35,058 nt of DNA from Anaerolineaceae bacterium UBA5211 (GTDB taxonomy: Bacteria > Chloroflexota > Anaerolineae > Anaerolineales > Anaerolineaceae): assembly GCA_002412595.1 (NCBI GenBank), contig DHVJ01000034.1:76617-111674 (forward strand), read 5' to 3'. Within the stretch, counting starts at the first letter, position 1, and every line of letters starts with the position of its first letter. Shown in pieces: positions 1-7,355 of this stretch. The notes under the pieces are model-generated. The model was not told the origin of the DNA. It saw only the letters and a list, made by a program, of their open reading frames with translations, and made no database searches. A program made the position numbers and the translations under genes.

Positions 1-1
1 T

Positions 2-739
2 ACACCCCTGCCCACCCTCACCCCCTATCCGACCTATACCGCCGTTTCCCAGAAGCCATATTACCCGCAGCCGACCTACGCGCCGCAGAACTGCAACCAG
101 GCCAAATTCATCAGTGAAACCATTCCCGACTATACGGTCATGGATCCTGGTGAGGAATTCACCAAGAGCTGGCGAATAAAAAACGTGGGGACCTGCACGT
201 GGAATCCCAATTACAGTTTTGTGTTTTACAGCGGCGACCGGATGAGCGGTGCAAAAACCACCGATTTGGATGAGTACGTTGAACCAGGCGAAACCATCGA
301 TATTCTGGTGGACATGGAAGCTCCGTCTGACCCGGATACCTACACAGGTTATTGGAAATTACAGGATGACGACGGCAACAATTTCTTCCAGGTTTACGTC
401 ACCATCAAAGTGAAAAGTACTTTCGCAGTGACTAGCGTTCACCTGGACGCCGATCCCAGTTCATCTACCGGTGACTGCCTCGCTCCGATCAGCTTCAGTA
501 TCGATGCCGATATCACCAGCAGCGCAGCCGGAAAAGTCACTTACCAATGGAAGAACAGCGAAGGCTACACTTCTGATTTGCTCTCGGTCAAGTTTGACGA
601 TGATGGCACCAAGACCGTCACCTACGACTGGACCATTGACACGCCGGAAGAAAAAACTTATTGGGTAAAGATCTACATCGACAACCCCAACCATCAAACC
701 TTTGGGCCGTTGAATATCGTTGTTGACTGTACACCATAA
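2..739 (+). CDS. Surface/secreted protein with NBR1-type Ig-like domain (5' partial)
   Basis: The reading frame is open from the left edge, so the true start lies outside the window. The visible part opens with a Thr/Pro/Tyr-rich linker of about 30 residues. It is followed by a domain with the hallmarks of the 'next to BRCA1' (NBR1) Ig-like fold: a FISETIPDYT segment, MDPGEEFTKSWRIKNVGTCTW, and a PSDPDTYTGYW strand. A second beta-rich Ig-like region of about 100 residues follows and contains two cysteines. In Chloroflexota such domains commonly sit at the end of exported or surface proteins behind a low-complexity linker, so an extracellular role is inferred. The missing N-terminus could hold a signal peptide, a transmembrane helix or a kinase domain. 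Its ligand cannot be told from the sequence. A strong hairpin terminator follows at 769-804. Confidence 0.8.
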   Translation, partial: TPLPTLTPYPTYTAVSQKPYYPQPTYAPQNCNQAKFISETIPDYTVMDPGEEFTKSWRIKNVGTCTWNPNYSFVFYSGDRMSGAKTTDLDEYVEPGETIDILVDMEAPSDPDTYTGYWKLQDDDGNNFFQVYVTIKVKSTFAVTSVHLDADPSSSTGDCLAPISFSIDADITSSAAGKVTYQWKNSEGYTSDLLSVKFDDDGTKTVTYDWTIDTPEEKTYWVKIYIDNPNHQTFGPLNIVVDCTP

Positions 740-768
740 ATTAATTGCCATAGCAAAATAAAGCATCA

Positions 769-804
769 GAAAATACCTTTCTATTGGGAAAGGTATTTTC
801 TTTT
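769..804 (+). terminator. Rho-independent terminator after the NBR1-Ig gene
   Basis: A perfect 13-bp inverted repeat (769-781 with 788-800) encloses a 6-nt loop and is followed by a short T run. It lies 30 nt after the stop of the Ig protein and 56 nt before the PTS gene, so it separates the two transcription units. Confidence 0.85.
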
Positions 805-859
805 AAGATAAATTGATATACACTCTAAACATTCTTTATCCGTTATCCAGGAGAGGTCA

Positions 860-1189
860 ATGACTGATAAAAAGATCAAAGTAATATTGGTATGTGCAGC
901 CGGTATGTCTTCCAGCTTGCTGGAAGAAAAAATCCGCAAAGCGGCGGAAGCAGCCGGGCGGGAAATGGAATTGAAAGCCGTGGATTCCTCTCGCATGGGT
1001 CTGTGGGATTATGAGAAGGACACGATGGACATCATCTTGGTGGCACCCCAGGTGCGCTTCCTCAAGCGCGGCATTATAAAAAAGGCTGAGCCTTACGGCG
1101 TGATCGTGCAGGACATTGACACAGTCGCCTATGGCATGGTGGACGGAGAAAAGATTTTCGCGCAAGTAATCGAGGCCTTGCAGGCTTAA
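860..1189 (+). CDS. PTS IIB subunit, lactose/cellobiose type (orphan)
   Basis: The 109-residue protein matches the size and fold pattern of the lactose/cellobiose-family EIIB domain. It starts MTDKKIKVILVCAAGMSSSLL, with the phosphorylatable cysteine at residue 12 directly after the first beta strand, followed by the GMSSSLL phosphate loop. In the family, phosphate passes from EIIA to this cysteine and on to the sugar bound by EIIC. Here the neighbours are an Ig protein and a CPBP protease gene, and no EIIA, EIIC, HPr or EI gene occurs in the window. The protein may serve a transporter encoded elsewhere or act in phosphate relay or regulation. A good ribosome site (AGGAGAGG) precedes the ATG. 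The assignment to the IIB fold is firm; the sugar is unknown. Confidence 0.88.
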   Translation: MTDKKIKVILVCAAGMSSSLLEEKIRKAAEAAGREMELKAVDSSRMGLWDYEKDTMDIILVAPQVRFLKRGIIKKAEPYGVIVQDIDTVAYGMVDGEKIFAQVIEALQA

Positions 1190-1258
1190 TTCGCTTCGAT
1201 CTGCTATTGATAAAAATGATTACGCACGTAAAATCCAAAAAAAATACTTTGGGTGGGA

Positions 1259-1274
1259 TTTAATCTGGATTAAA
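1259..1274. promoter_or_regulatory. 16-bp dyad upstream of the CPBP gene
   Basis: TTTAATC-TG-GATTAAA is a perfect 7+2+7 inverted repeat located 40 nt before the start of the CPBP pseudogene. It could be an operator. It is AT-rich, so chance is possible. Confidence 0.3.
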
Positions 1275-1313
1275 CTTACCGCTTAATATATATACAACAG
1301 GATTTGTAACTAA

Positions 1314-2228
1314 ATGACTGAACAGCAACCCGTACCGGAAGAAACCCAAAAACAACCCCTCTGGAAGATCATCAGCATGTTCGCGCTGCTGTTTCTGGGC
1401 GTGGAATTGATCGTTTCCGCATTGGGTCTGGGCATCAACCAGCTCATGCGCGCGCTCGGCGCTGGTGAAAATATTAAAGTGTTTCTGGGCAGCACTATCT
1501 CGCGCGGGGGCATGATCGCGGCTGCCCTGCTGCTCACCATTCCCATGCTGACCAACGTGCTCAATCAGCCCGGCAACCGCATCCTGTACCCCAGGAAAAG
1601 CGGCTGGGGCAAAGACCTGCTGGCAGGGTTGGGTATTTCCGCTGCCGCTATGACAGTCGTGTTCCTGTTAGAATTAGCCCTGGGCTAGATCAAGGTAGAA
1701 GGTTTCGCGTTCAATGCGCTGCCCTGGGATGCCTGCCTGCGTGCCCTGTGGCTGGCGCTGCTGGTCAACGCCACCGCTGCCGTGGGAGAGGAAGTGATCT
1801 TCCGCGGTTTTCTTTTCACCGGGCTGAAAGAAGCCTGGGATAGCACCGGCGCACTGTTGGTCTCAGGTATTATTTTCGGCGGGATGCATGTATTAGCCAA
1901 CGCGGCAGCTGGCACCAATTGGACCCAACTCATTCCCATGGTAGCCCTGGTGGGCATCATGCTTGCCTGGGCGTATATGTGCACCGGCAACCTGTGGCTG
2001 CCGACCGGACTGCACTTTGCCTGGAACTTTTTCCAGGACGACGTCTTCAACCTGAACGCCAAAGCGGGCAGCGAGACACTGGTCGGATTCCAAACCACGC
2101 TCAACGCTCCAGGCTGGTTCGCCGGCAGCTCCTTCGGCATCGAAGTGGGTGCAGCCGGCGTGCTCGCCGTGCTCATCACGCTGCTGGGCATCTGGCTTTA
2201 CACTCGGGATCAAAAAGCCGCGGCATAA
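1314..2228 (+). pseudogene. CPBP family intramembrane protease gene with an in-frame amber stop
   Basis: A single reading frame of 304 codons encodes a multi-helix membrane protein of the CPBP (CAAX protease / bacteriocin-processing, ABI) family. It is interrupted by one TAG at codon 125 (1686-1688); the same frame continues without other stops. All family motifs lie after the stop. The EExxxR motif has E159, E160 and R164, the next motif has H192, and the final HxxxN motif has H234 and N238. The N-terminal half holds three probable transmembrane helices. A GTG at 1782 could restart translation just before the EExxxR motif, but it has no clear ribosome site and would lack the first helices. 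The gene is therefore probably inactive, unless the TAG is a sequencing error. TAG is used as a normal stop at 4860-4862 and 14219-14221, so recoding is unlikely. A terminator follows at 2255-2287. Confidence 0.82.
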
Positions 2229-2254
2229 CCCGATCGGACAAGCGAGGAATTTTG

Positions 2255-2287
2255 AAACACATTCGCTTACCTGCGAGTGTGTTTTTT
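2255..2287 (+). terminator. Rho-independent terminator after the CPBP gene
   Basis: A 12-bp stem (2255-2266 with 2273-2284, one non-Watson-Crick G/T position) has a 6-nt loop and runs into T6. It lies 27 nt after the CPBP stop. Confidence 0.8.
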
Positions 2288-2311
2288 ATTAAGCGATCCC
2301 GTCCGGAGATG

Positions 2312-2340
2312 TTGCACAGGCCGGTAAATAAACCTATAAT
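2312..2340 (+). promoter_or_regulatory. Sigma-70-type promoter for the PLP enzyme gene
   Basis: TTGCAC at 2312-2317 and TATAAT at 2335-2340 are separated by exactly 17 bp. They lie just after the preceding terminator and 24 nt before the ATG at 2364, giving a short leader. Confidence 0.65.
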
Positions 2341-2363
2341 TTCCCAATCAAAGGACACTGGCT

Positions 2364-3758
2364 ATGAATGCATTGGAATTATTTCTCAAAGATTTTCCCA
2401 CATACCAAAATACCAGCCGTATTGACGAGATCCGGCGTATGGATTACGCCATTCTGGACCAGCAGGGGCACATTTACCTGGATTACACCGGCGGCGGGCT
2501 GTACGCAACTTCCCAATTGGAAGCGCATCAGGAATTGCTGCGCACGCACGTGTTCGGCAATCCGCATTCTTACAATCCCACTTCAGCCCAGTCCACCGAG
2601 CTGGTGGAAAACGCGCGTAAATACGTGCTGCAATTCTTCAACGCACCCGAAGACGAATATGTCTGCATCTTCACGCAGAACGCCAGCGCCGCGCTGAAAA
2701 TCGTGGGGGAAGCCTATCCTTTCGGCGCCGGCTGCCGCTATCTGCTGACCTTTGATAACCACAACTCCGTCAACGGCATCCGTGAATATGCTTCGGCGCG
2801 CGGGGCTTCCGTGACTTATATTCCGGTGATATTGCCTGATTTACGCATTAACGAAGCCCAATTATCCGCCGAACTGCACCGCCACGATGACGGCTGTTTC
2901 AACCTGCTTTCCTATCCGGCCCAATCCAACTTCTCCGGCGTGCAGCACCCGTTGGAATGGATCGAGCAGGCCCAGGCGCTGGGCTGGGATGTGCTGCTGG
3001 ACGCGGCCGCATACGTGCCTACCAACCGCATGGACCTCTCGCGCTGGAAGCCGGATTATATGCCGCTTTCCTTTTATAAAATGTTTGGTTATCCCACCGG
3101 CGTGGGCGCCCTGCTGGCGCGCCGTTCGGCCATGAAGAAACTCAGCCGCTCCTGGTTCGCCGGCGGCACCACCACGGTAGCCTCCGTGCGCGGCAACAAG
3201 TATTATCCCGCCGAAGCGCCGGCCGCCTTCGAAGACGGCACCCTGGATTACCTCAACATCCCGGCCGTGGAAATCGGCCTGCGCCACATTCAGGCTATCG
3301 GTTACGAAGCCATTCATGAACGCGTGCTCTGCCTGACCGGCTGGCTGCTGCGGGAATTAATCAGCCTGAAGCACAGCAACGGCACGCCTTTGGTGAAAAT
3401 TTACGGGCCGTTGGATATGGAAGCGCGCGGCGGCACGCTGGCAATTAACTTCTATGACGCAACCGGAAAGCTGATCGAGAAAAGGCTTTTGGAAAAAGAA
3501 GGCAACCGGCGCGGCATTTCCATCCGCATGGGCTTTTTCTGCAACCCGGGCGCGGGCGAAGTAGCGCTGGACATCTCCAGCGACGAGCTTTCCTCCTGTT
3601 TTTCGCGGCCCAGGTACGAAGAGCGCATCTCCGACCTGGATTTCCAGCACTGCATCGACCCCAAAGCCAGCGGCGCGGTGCGCGTTTCGGTCGGCCTGAT
3701 GAGCAATTTCGCCGATGTGCAAGCCTTTATTGATTTCGCCGGTTCACTGCTGGAATAA
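2364..3758 (+). CDS. Class V aminotransferase-fold PLP enzyme, molybdenum cofactor sulfurase-like
   Basis: The 464-residue protein has the aminotransferase class V (NifS/Csd) fold. Its N-terminal region closely follows the pattern of the desulfurase half of eukaryotic Moco sulfurase: a YLDYTGGGLYA strand, a GNPHSYNPTSAQST segment, then a FTQNASAALKIV PLP-phosphate loop. The conserved aspartate is D213 (LLDAAAYVP), and the Schiff-base lysine is K239 in SFYKMFGYPTGVGALL. No MOSC domain is attached, unlike the eukaryotic enzyme. The family takes sulfur from cysteine or, in some members, carries out other eliminations, so the substrate here is not proven. It stands alone behind its own promoter, with an unrelated epimerase 66 nt downstream. 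The start at 2364 is set by the homology-like N-terminus and the promoter. Confidence 0.85.
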   Translation: MNALELFLKDFPTYQNTSRIDEIRRMDYAILDQQGHIYLDYTGGGLYATSQLEAHQELLRTHVFGNPHSYNPTSAQSTELVENARKYVLQFFNAPEDEYVCIFTQNASAALKIVGEAYPFGAGCRYLLTFDNHNSVNGIREYASARGASVTYIPVILPDLRINEAQLSAELHRHDDGCFNLLSYPAQSNFSGVQHPLEWIEQAQALGWDVLLDAAAYVPTNRMDLSRWKPDYMPLSFYKMFGYPTGVGALLARRSAMKKLSRSWFAGGTTTVASVRGNKYYPAEAPAAFEDGTLDYLNIPAVEIGLRHIQAIGYEAIHERVLCLTGWLLRELISLKHSNGTPLVKIYGPLDMEARGGTLAINFYDATGKLIEKRLLEKEGNRRGISIRMGFFCNPGAGEVALDISSDELSSCFSRPRYEERISDLDFQHCIDPKASGAVRVSVGLMSNFADVQAFIDFAGSLLE

Positions 3759-3771
3759 GGAAATTAAGTCA

Positions 3772-3777
3772 TATAAT
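3772..3777 (+). promoter_or_regulatory. Probable -10 box for the epimerase gene
   Basis: A perfect TATAAT sits 47 nt before the epimerase ATG. No convincing -35 hexamer is visible at 16-18 bp, so the promoter call rests on the -10 alone. Confidence 0.35.
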
Positions 3778-3824
3778 TGCGCTGGCAAATTGGAATTGTC
3801 AAATCAAACATGTAAGGACTAAAA

Positions 3825-4862
3825 ATGAAAGTATATATAACTGGGATCAGCGGTTTTTTGAGCATCAACCTGGTCCGTTATCTTTTGGATCACGGTGTTG
3901 ATCAAATCGCGGGCATCGACCTGGTCGATTTCGATTACCCCGAACGCGACAAGATCGAATTCCTGCAAGGCGACATCCGCAATAAAGAAGACCTGAAGAA
4001 AAGCATGCAGGGCGCCGATGTAGTTGTGCACACCGCCGCCGCGCTGCCGCTTTATTCCCCCGAAGATATTTACTCCACTGACATCATCGGTACCCGCAAT
4101 GTACTGGAGCAGGCCAAAGAATACGGCGTGAAACGCTTCATCCATATTTCCTCCACGGCTGTTTACGGCGTGCCCGACCATCACCCGCTGTTTGAAACCG
4201 ACCCGGTGGACGGCGTCGGCCCTTACGGCGAGGCCAAAGTGCAGGCCGAAGAAATTTGCAAAGAGTACCGCGACCAGGGTATGTGCATGACCATCATCCG
4301 GCCAAAATCCTTCGTCGGCCCGGAGCGCCTGGGCGTGTTCGCGATTTTCTACGATTGGGCCAGCGATGGGCGCGGCTTTCCGATGATCGGCTCCGGCAAC
4401 AACCTGTACCAATTTCTGGATGTGGAAGACCTGTGCCAGGCACTTTTTTCCTGCATGACATTGGATGAGAAAAAAGTTAACGATACCTTTAACATCGGCG
4501 CGGCTGAATATGCCACCATGAAAGAGGACTATCAGGCTGTTCTAGACCGGGCCGGCTACGGCAAGAAAATCGTGGGGTTTCCTGCCGGGTTGGTGATCGC
4601 TGTGTTAAAGGTGTTGGAAAAGCTGCATCTTTCTCCGCTCTACCCCTGGGTGTACGAAACCGCCTCCAAGGAATCCTTCGTTTCGATTGAGAAGGCCCAG
4701 AAGATACTGAATTTTCAGCCCAAATACTCCAACAAAGACGCTCTGCTGCGTAATTACGAATGGTACCTGGCCAATAAAGACAACTTCAGCGGTGAAGAAG
4801 GCGTGACCCACCGCCTGCCCTGGAAGCAAAAAGCCTTGAAAGTAGCCAAGATATTCTTTTAG
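3825..4862 (+). CDS. NAD(P)-dependent epimerase/dehydratase, extended SDR
   Basis: The 345-residue protein is an extended short-chain dehydrogenase of the nucleotide-sugar epimerase/dehydratase or 3-beta-hydroxysteroid-dehydrogenase type. The Rossmann motif at residues 6-13 reads TGISGFLS, so the third glycine of TGxxGxxG is a serine. The acidic residue after beta-2 (D32), the DVVVHTAA strand, the SSTAVYG strand and the catalytic Y134xxxK138 are all present. The C-terminal 100 residues form the substrate-binding part and end in a basic amphipathic stretch. It stands alone between its -10 box and a terminator, so context does not identify the substrate. The fold and cofactor class are secure. 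Confidence 0.87.
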   Translation: MKVYITGISGFLSINLVRYLLDHGVDQIAGIDLVDFDYPERDKIEFLQGDIRNKEDLKKSMQGADVVVHTAAALPLYSPEDIYSTDIIGTRNVLEQAKEYGVKRFIHISSTAVYGVPDHHPLFETDPVDGVGPYGEAKVQAEEICKEYRDQGMCMTIIRPKSFVGPERLGVFAIFYDWASDGRGFPMIGSGNNLYQFLDVEDLCQALFSCMTLDEKKVNDTFNIGAAEYATMKEDYQAVLDRAGYGKKIVGFPAGLVIAVLKVLEKLHLSPLYPWVYETASKESFVSIEKAQKILNFQPKYSNKDALLRNYEWYLANKDNFSGEEGVTHRLPWKQKALKVAKIFF

Positions 4863-4936
4863 GTTGTTACCCAATGTTGGCTTAGTTCGTCGATTGCGAA
4901 GCATCCCTTTGTGCAAGCCAACAGATATTGAAATAA

Positions 4937-4974
4937 AAGAGCGATCTCTTTGTTGAAGGGATCGCTCTTCTTAT
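4937..4974 (+). terminator. Terminator between the epimerase and the ferritin-VIT1 gene (convergent)
   Basis: A stem of at least 10 bp (4937-4946 with 4960-4969), extended inward with one wobble, is followed by a T-rich tract on the plus strand. On the minus strand the stem is also followed by T-rich sequence, so it can serve both convergent genes. Confidence 0.8.
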
Positions 4975-4993
4975 ATGCCTGGAAATTAATAAA

Positions 4994-5869
4994 TCAGGAT
5001 TTCACGCCCAACCAGCCGCTGATGACATTCCCCAGCAGGAAGGAGAAGAGTGCCACACCCAGGCTGATGCCGGCCATCTCAAAAAAGCGCTGCTTGAAGT
5101 TATAGCCGCGTGCCACCGAAATATAGTAATTGAATAAAGCGATCACCAGGATGGCATTCACTAGCGTCCATATCAAGCTGAAGACATAGTTGCTCAAGAG
5201 CAGGAACGGGGCAATCAGGATCATAACCGTCAAGATATAGGCAACACCGGTATAAATCGCGGAGCGGGTGGGGTTCTTGCCATCATCGTCGGCTTTGGTG
5301 GACAGATAATCAGAAGCAGCCATCGAAAACGAAGCGGAAATACCCGTGATCAATCCGGCCAACGCGATCAGACGCGAATCGCGGAATGCAAAAGTCAAGC
5401 CGGCCAGCGCGCCGGTCAGTTCCACCAGGGCATCATTCAAACCCAGCACAACCGAACCCGCATAGCGCAAACTTTCCTCGTCTATCATTTCCATCAATTC
5501 TTCTTCATGCTTATCTTCATCCGCCAGAATCTCGGCAGCTTCCGGAATGCTCTCAATCAACTTACTATAAATTTCCTGCGCTTTTTCTTCACCCTGCTCC
5601 ATCAGGCGTATACCGAAAGTCAGGCCAAAAATTTTCGCTATCCAAAAATACAGGTTGACCTTGAATTTATTCGGCTTGATTTCTACCTGGGTATAGGATT
5701 TCCAGACATCGTAATGCTTTAGCTCCTCATCTGAAATGCGCCTAATTACTGCAGCATTATTGGCATCCTTCACCACTCCGGCCAATTTGGCGTATGTAAA
5801 ATGACCGTTTATTTCTTCTCTTTGCAACACTTTTAAATTTTCTTTTTGTTCAGTTGTAATGGTTGACAT
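4994..5869 (-). CDS. Membrane-bound ferritin: ferritin-like domain fused to VIT1/CCC1 transporter
   Basis: Residues 1-130 form a ferritin/rubrerythrin-like four-helix domain with likely diiron ligands E19, E49-x2-H52, a glutamate in the E91/E94/E95 cluster, and E118-x2-H121. Residues 135-291 form a VIT1/CCC1-type membrane domain with about five helices. It includes the GLNDALVELTGALAGLTFAF segment typical of these iron/manganese transporters. Related fusions (MbfA type) export iron or protect against peroxide, so iron or manganese handling at the membrane is inferred. It follows tatC by 38 nt in the same direction, with its own ribosome site (AAGGAAG), so it may be co-transcribed with the tat genes. 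The split ferrous uptake operon lies 11.5 kb away, on the same strand. Confidence 0.88.
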   Translation of the reverse strand: MSTITTEQKENLKVLQREEINGHFTYAKLAGVVKDANNAAVIRRISDEELKHYDVWKSYTQVEIKPNKFKVNLYFWIAKIFGLTFGIRLMEQGEEKAQEIYSKLIESIPEAAEILADEDKHEEELMEMIDEESLRYAGSVVLGLNDALVELTGALAGLTFAFRDSRLIALAGLITGISASFSMAASDYLSTKADDDGKNPTRSAIYTGVAYILTVMILIAPFLLLSNYVFSLIWTLVNAILVIALFNYYISVARGYNFKQRFFEMAGISLGVALFSFLLGNVISGWLGVKS

Positions 5870-5907
5870 TGTTCTTCCTTTCTAACTTCTTCTCTCCCAA
5901 AATAAAA

Positions 5908-6681
5908 TCAGGAGTTTTCGTCTTCTTTTACTTCCTTGTGTTTGTCTTTACCGTTGGCCAAATACGCAAAAAATATGCTGATCACATATAAAACTAACAA
6001 CGGCGACATCAGCAAAGCCATATTGACCGGATCAACCGTAGGGGTGATCATGGCGGCCAAAACCGAGATTACTACAACACCATAACGCCAGCCCTTCGCT
6101 AATGCCTCGGCAGACACCACATCCATTTTCGCCAGTGCGAAAATCACCAGGGGAAATTGGAAACCAACGCCCATCCAAAATATCAGGCTGGTTATAAAAT
6201 TAATATATGATGACAGACGCGGTTTAGTTTCAACCGCCAGGAAATCAATTAAAAACTGGAGTGAGGAGGGCAGCATAACATAGTATGCAAAGGCAGCGCC
6301 CGCCAGAAAAAACAGCGTGCCGAAAACGATGGTCAGGTACACCCAGCGTTTTTCGCTGCGCTTCAACGCCGGCAGGATGAATGCCAGGATCTCATACAAG
6401 ATAACCGGCATGGAAATGCTCACACCGCATAATAGCGCCACACGCATGAATACCGATATATTCTCGGTAACTTCAATGGATTGCAGCGCATCAATTGACC
6501 CCACTGGTTCTGCCAGCAGGTAGATGACTTTATCCGCAAAAAAGAAGCTGAACGCGGTTGCCAGACCCAGCGCCAGTAAAGCGATCAGCAAACGTTTACG
6601 CAACTCCTCAACATGTTCCCAGAAGGACATTAAGGCCTGATCGTCCGGTGCATCCGCTTGTGGGTTTTGAGGTTCTGTCAT
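5908..6681 (-). CDS. tatC: Sec-independent (twin-arginine) translocase subunit TatC
   Basis: The 257-residue protein has the six-helix TatC layout. It opens with a soluble N-terminus and the signature SFWEHVEELRKRLLIALLAL, in which the conserved glutamate and the HxxELRxR block form part of the signal-peptide binding site. Later come PVILYEILAFILPALKRSEKRW and FQFPLVIFALAKMDVVS, both typical of the family. It forms the receptor complex with TatB in the membrane and binds folded substrates with RR signal peptides. Its ATG overlaps the tatB stop by 4 nt, so translation is probably coupled. The C-terminus is a charged tail of about 25 residues. Confidence 0.95.
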   Translation of the reverse strand: MTEPQNPQADAPDDQALMSFWEHVEELRKRLLIALLALGLATAFSFFFADKVIYLLAEPVGSIDALQSIEVTENISVFMRVALLCGVSISMPVILYEILAFILPALKRSEKRWVYLTIVFGTLFFLAGAAFAYYVMLPSSLQFLIDFLAVETKPRLSSYINFITSLIFWMGVGFQFPLVIFALAKMDVVSAEALAKGWRYGVVVISVLAAMITPTVDPVNMALLMSPLLVLYVISIFFAYLANGKDKHKEVKEDENS

Positions 6682-7037
6682 ACTGACTTCCGAGGATCTT
6701 TTTTCGTTTCTTCCGGCTTTTCGGCTGTGACTGGCTTTTTTGCCGCAGGTAATTCGTTAAAATGGGGATGGTTGATCTCAGTGATGGTCCCCTGGGTCGT
6801 GCGGCGCAGATCTTCCAGGTCTTCCTCGATACCAGCTTCACGCACAATTTTCTGGGGAATATCTCGGATTTCTCGCGAAGTATCCATTACATCCCGCCAA
6901 ATAGGTGACTTAACCACCTTGCGGATCAGCACTCCGATTTCGCGGGCAGCTTTAACCATACCCTTCGGTCCCAACACAATGACCGCGATGACAATGATCA
7001 GCAGAAATTCAAGCGGCCCAATTCCCAAAAAATCCAT
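6678..7037 (-). CDS. tatB: Twin-arginine translocase subunit TatB (TatA/B family)
   Basis: The 119-residue protein has one N-terminal transmembrane helix (about residues 8-22, LEFLLIIVIAVIVLGP) followed by the FGP-type hinge (LGPKG). After it come an amphipathic helix and a long charged tail ending in a Lys/Pro/Glu-rich stretch. The extended helical region and position between tatA and tatC favour TatB over TatA, although TatA and TatB are hard to separate by sequence alone. It overlaps tatC by 4 nt and follows tatA by 21 nt, so the order is tatA-tatB-tatC. Confidence 0.85.
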   Translation of the reverse strand: MDFLGIGPLEFLLIIVIAVIVLGPKGMVKAAREIGVLIRKVVKSPIWRDVMDTSREIRDIPQKIVREAGIEEDLEDLRRTTQGTITEINHPHFNELPAAKKPVTAEKPEETKKDPRKSV

Positions 7038-7058
7038 GATGAAGCCTACATCCGGTCC

Positions 7059-7247
7059 TTATTTCTTTTCTTCGATTTCCGATTCCTCTTTTGAGTCTTC
7101 ATCTTCCGATTTATCTTCGTTCAAGCCATCTTTGAATGCTTTAATGCCCTTGCCCATTTCGCTGGCTACCTTGGTAATACGTCCGGGGCCGAACACCAAC
7201 AAAACTATAACAAGAACAACGATGATTTCCCATGTTCCTAATCGCAT
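7059..7247 (-). CDS. tatA: Twin-arginine translocase subunit TatA
   Basis: The 62-residue protein has the minimal TatA plan: one membrane helix (WEIIVVLVIVLLVF), an FGPGRI hinge, an amphipathic helix (KVASEMGKGIKAFKDGL) and an acidic tail rich in Glu, Asp, Ser and Lys. TatA oligomerises to form the transport path for folded proteins. A ribosome site (AAGGAG) stands 6-7 nt before the ATG. A TATAAT reading on the minus strand (7281-7286) is a likely -10 box. It is the first gene of the tat operon. Confidence 0.92.
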   Translation of the reverse strand: MRLGTWEIIVVLVIVLLVFGPGRITKVASEMGKGIKAFKDGLNEDKSEDEDSKEESEIEEKK

Positions 7248-7280
7248 ATTAACTCCTTATTATCCTTTTACATTGGTTGG

Positions 7281-7286
7281 ATTATA
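7281..7286 (-). promoter_or_regulatory. Probable -10 box of the tat operon
   Basis: The complement of ATTATA gives a perfect TATAAT about 34 nt upstream of tatA. A matching -35 box is not clear in the AT-rich sequence. Confidence 0.35.
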
Positions 7287-7355
7287 CTTTTAATGTACAA
7301 ATATTTTATAAATAAATCATATAAATGCGGTTGGTTTATCACAGCGAATTAAGAC

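Noticed and set aside
1686..1688. Amber codon read as an extra amino acid (pyrrolysine or suppressor)
   Set aside because: TAG ends the epimerase and methyltransferase genes in this window, and no pyl gene or suppressor tRNA was seen.
3819..4412. Open frame of 197 codons on the minus strand
   Set aside because: It is the antisense shadow of the epimerase gene, with no ribosome site and no motif.
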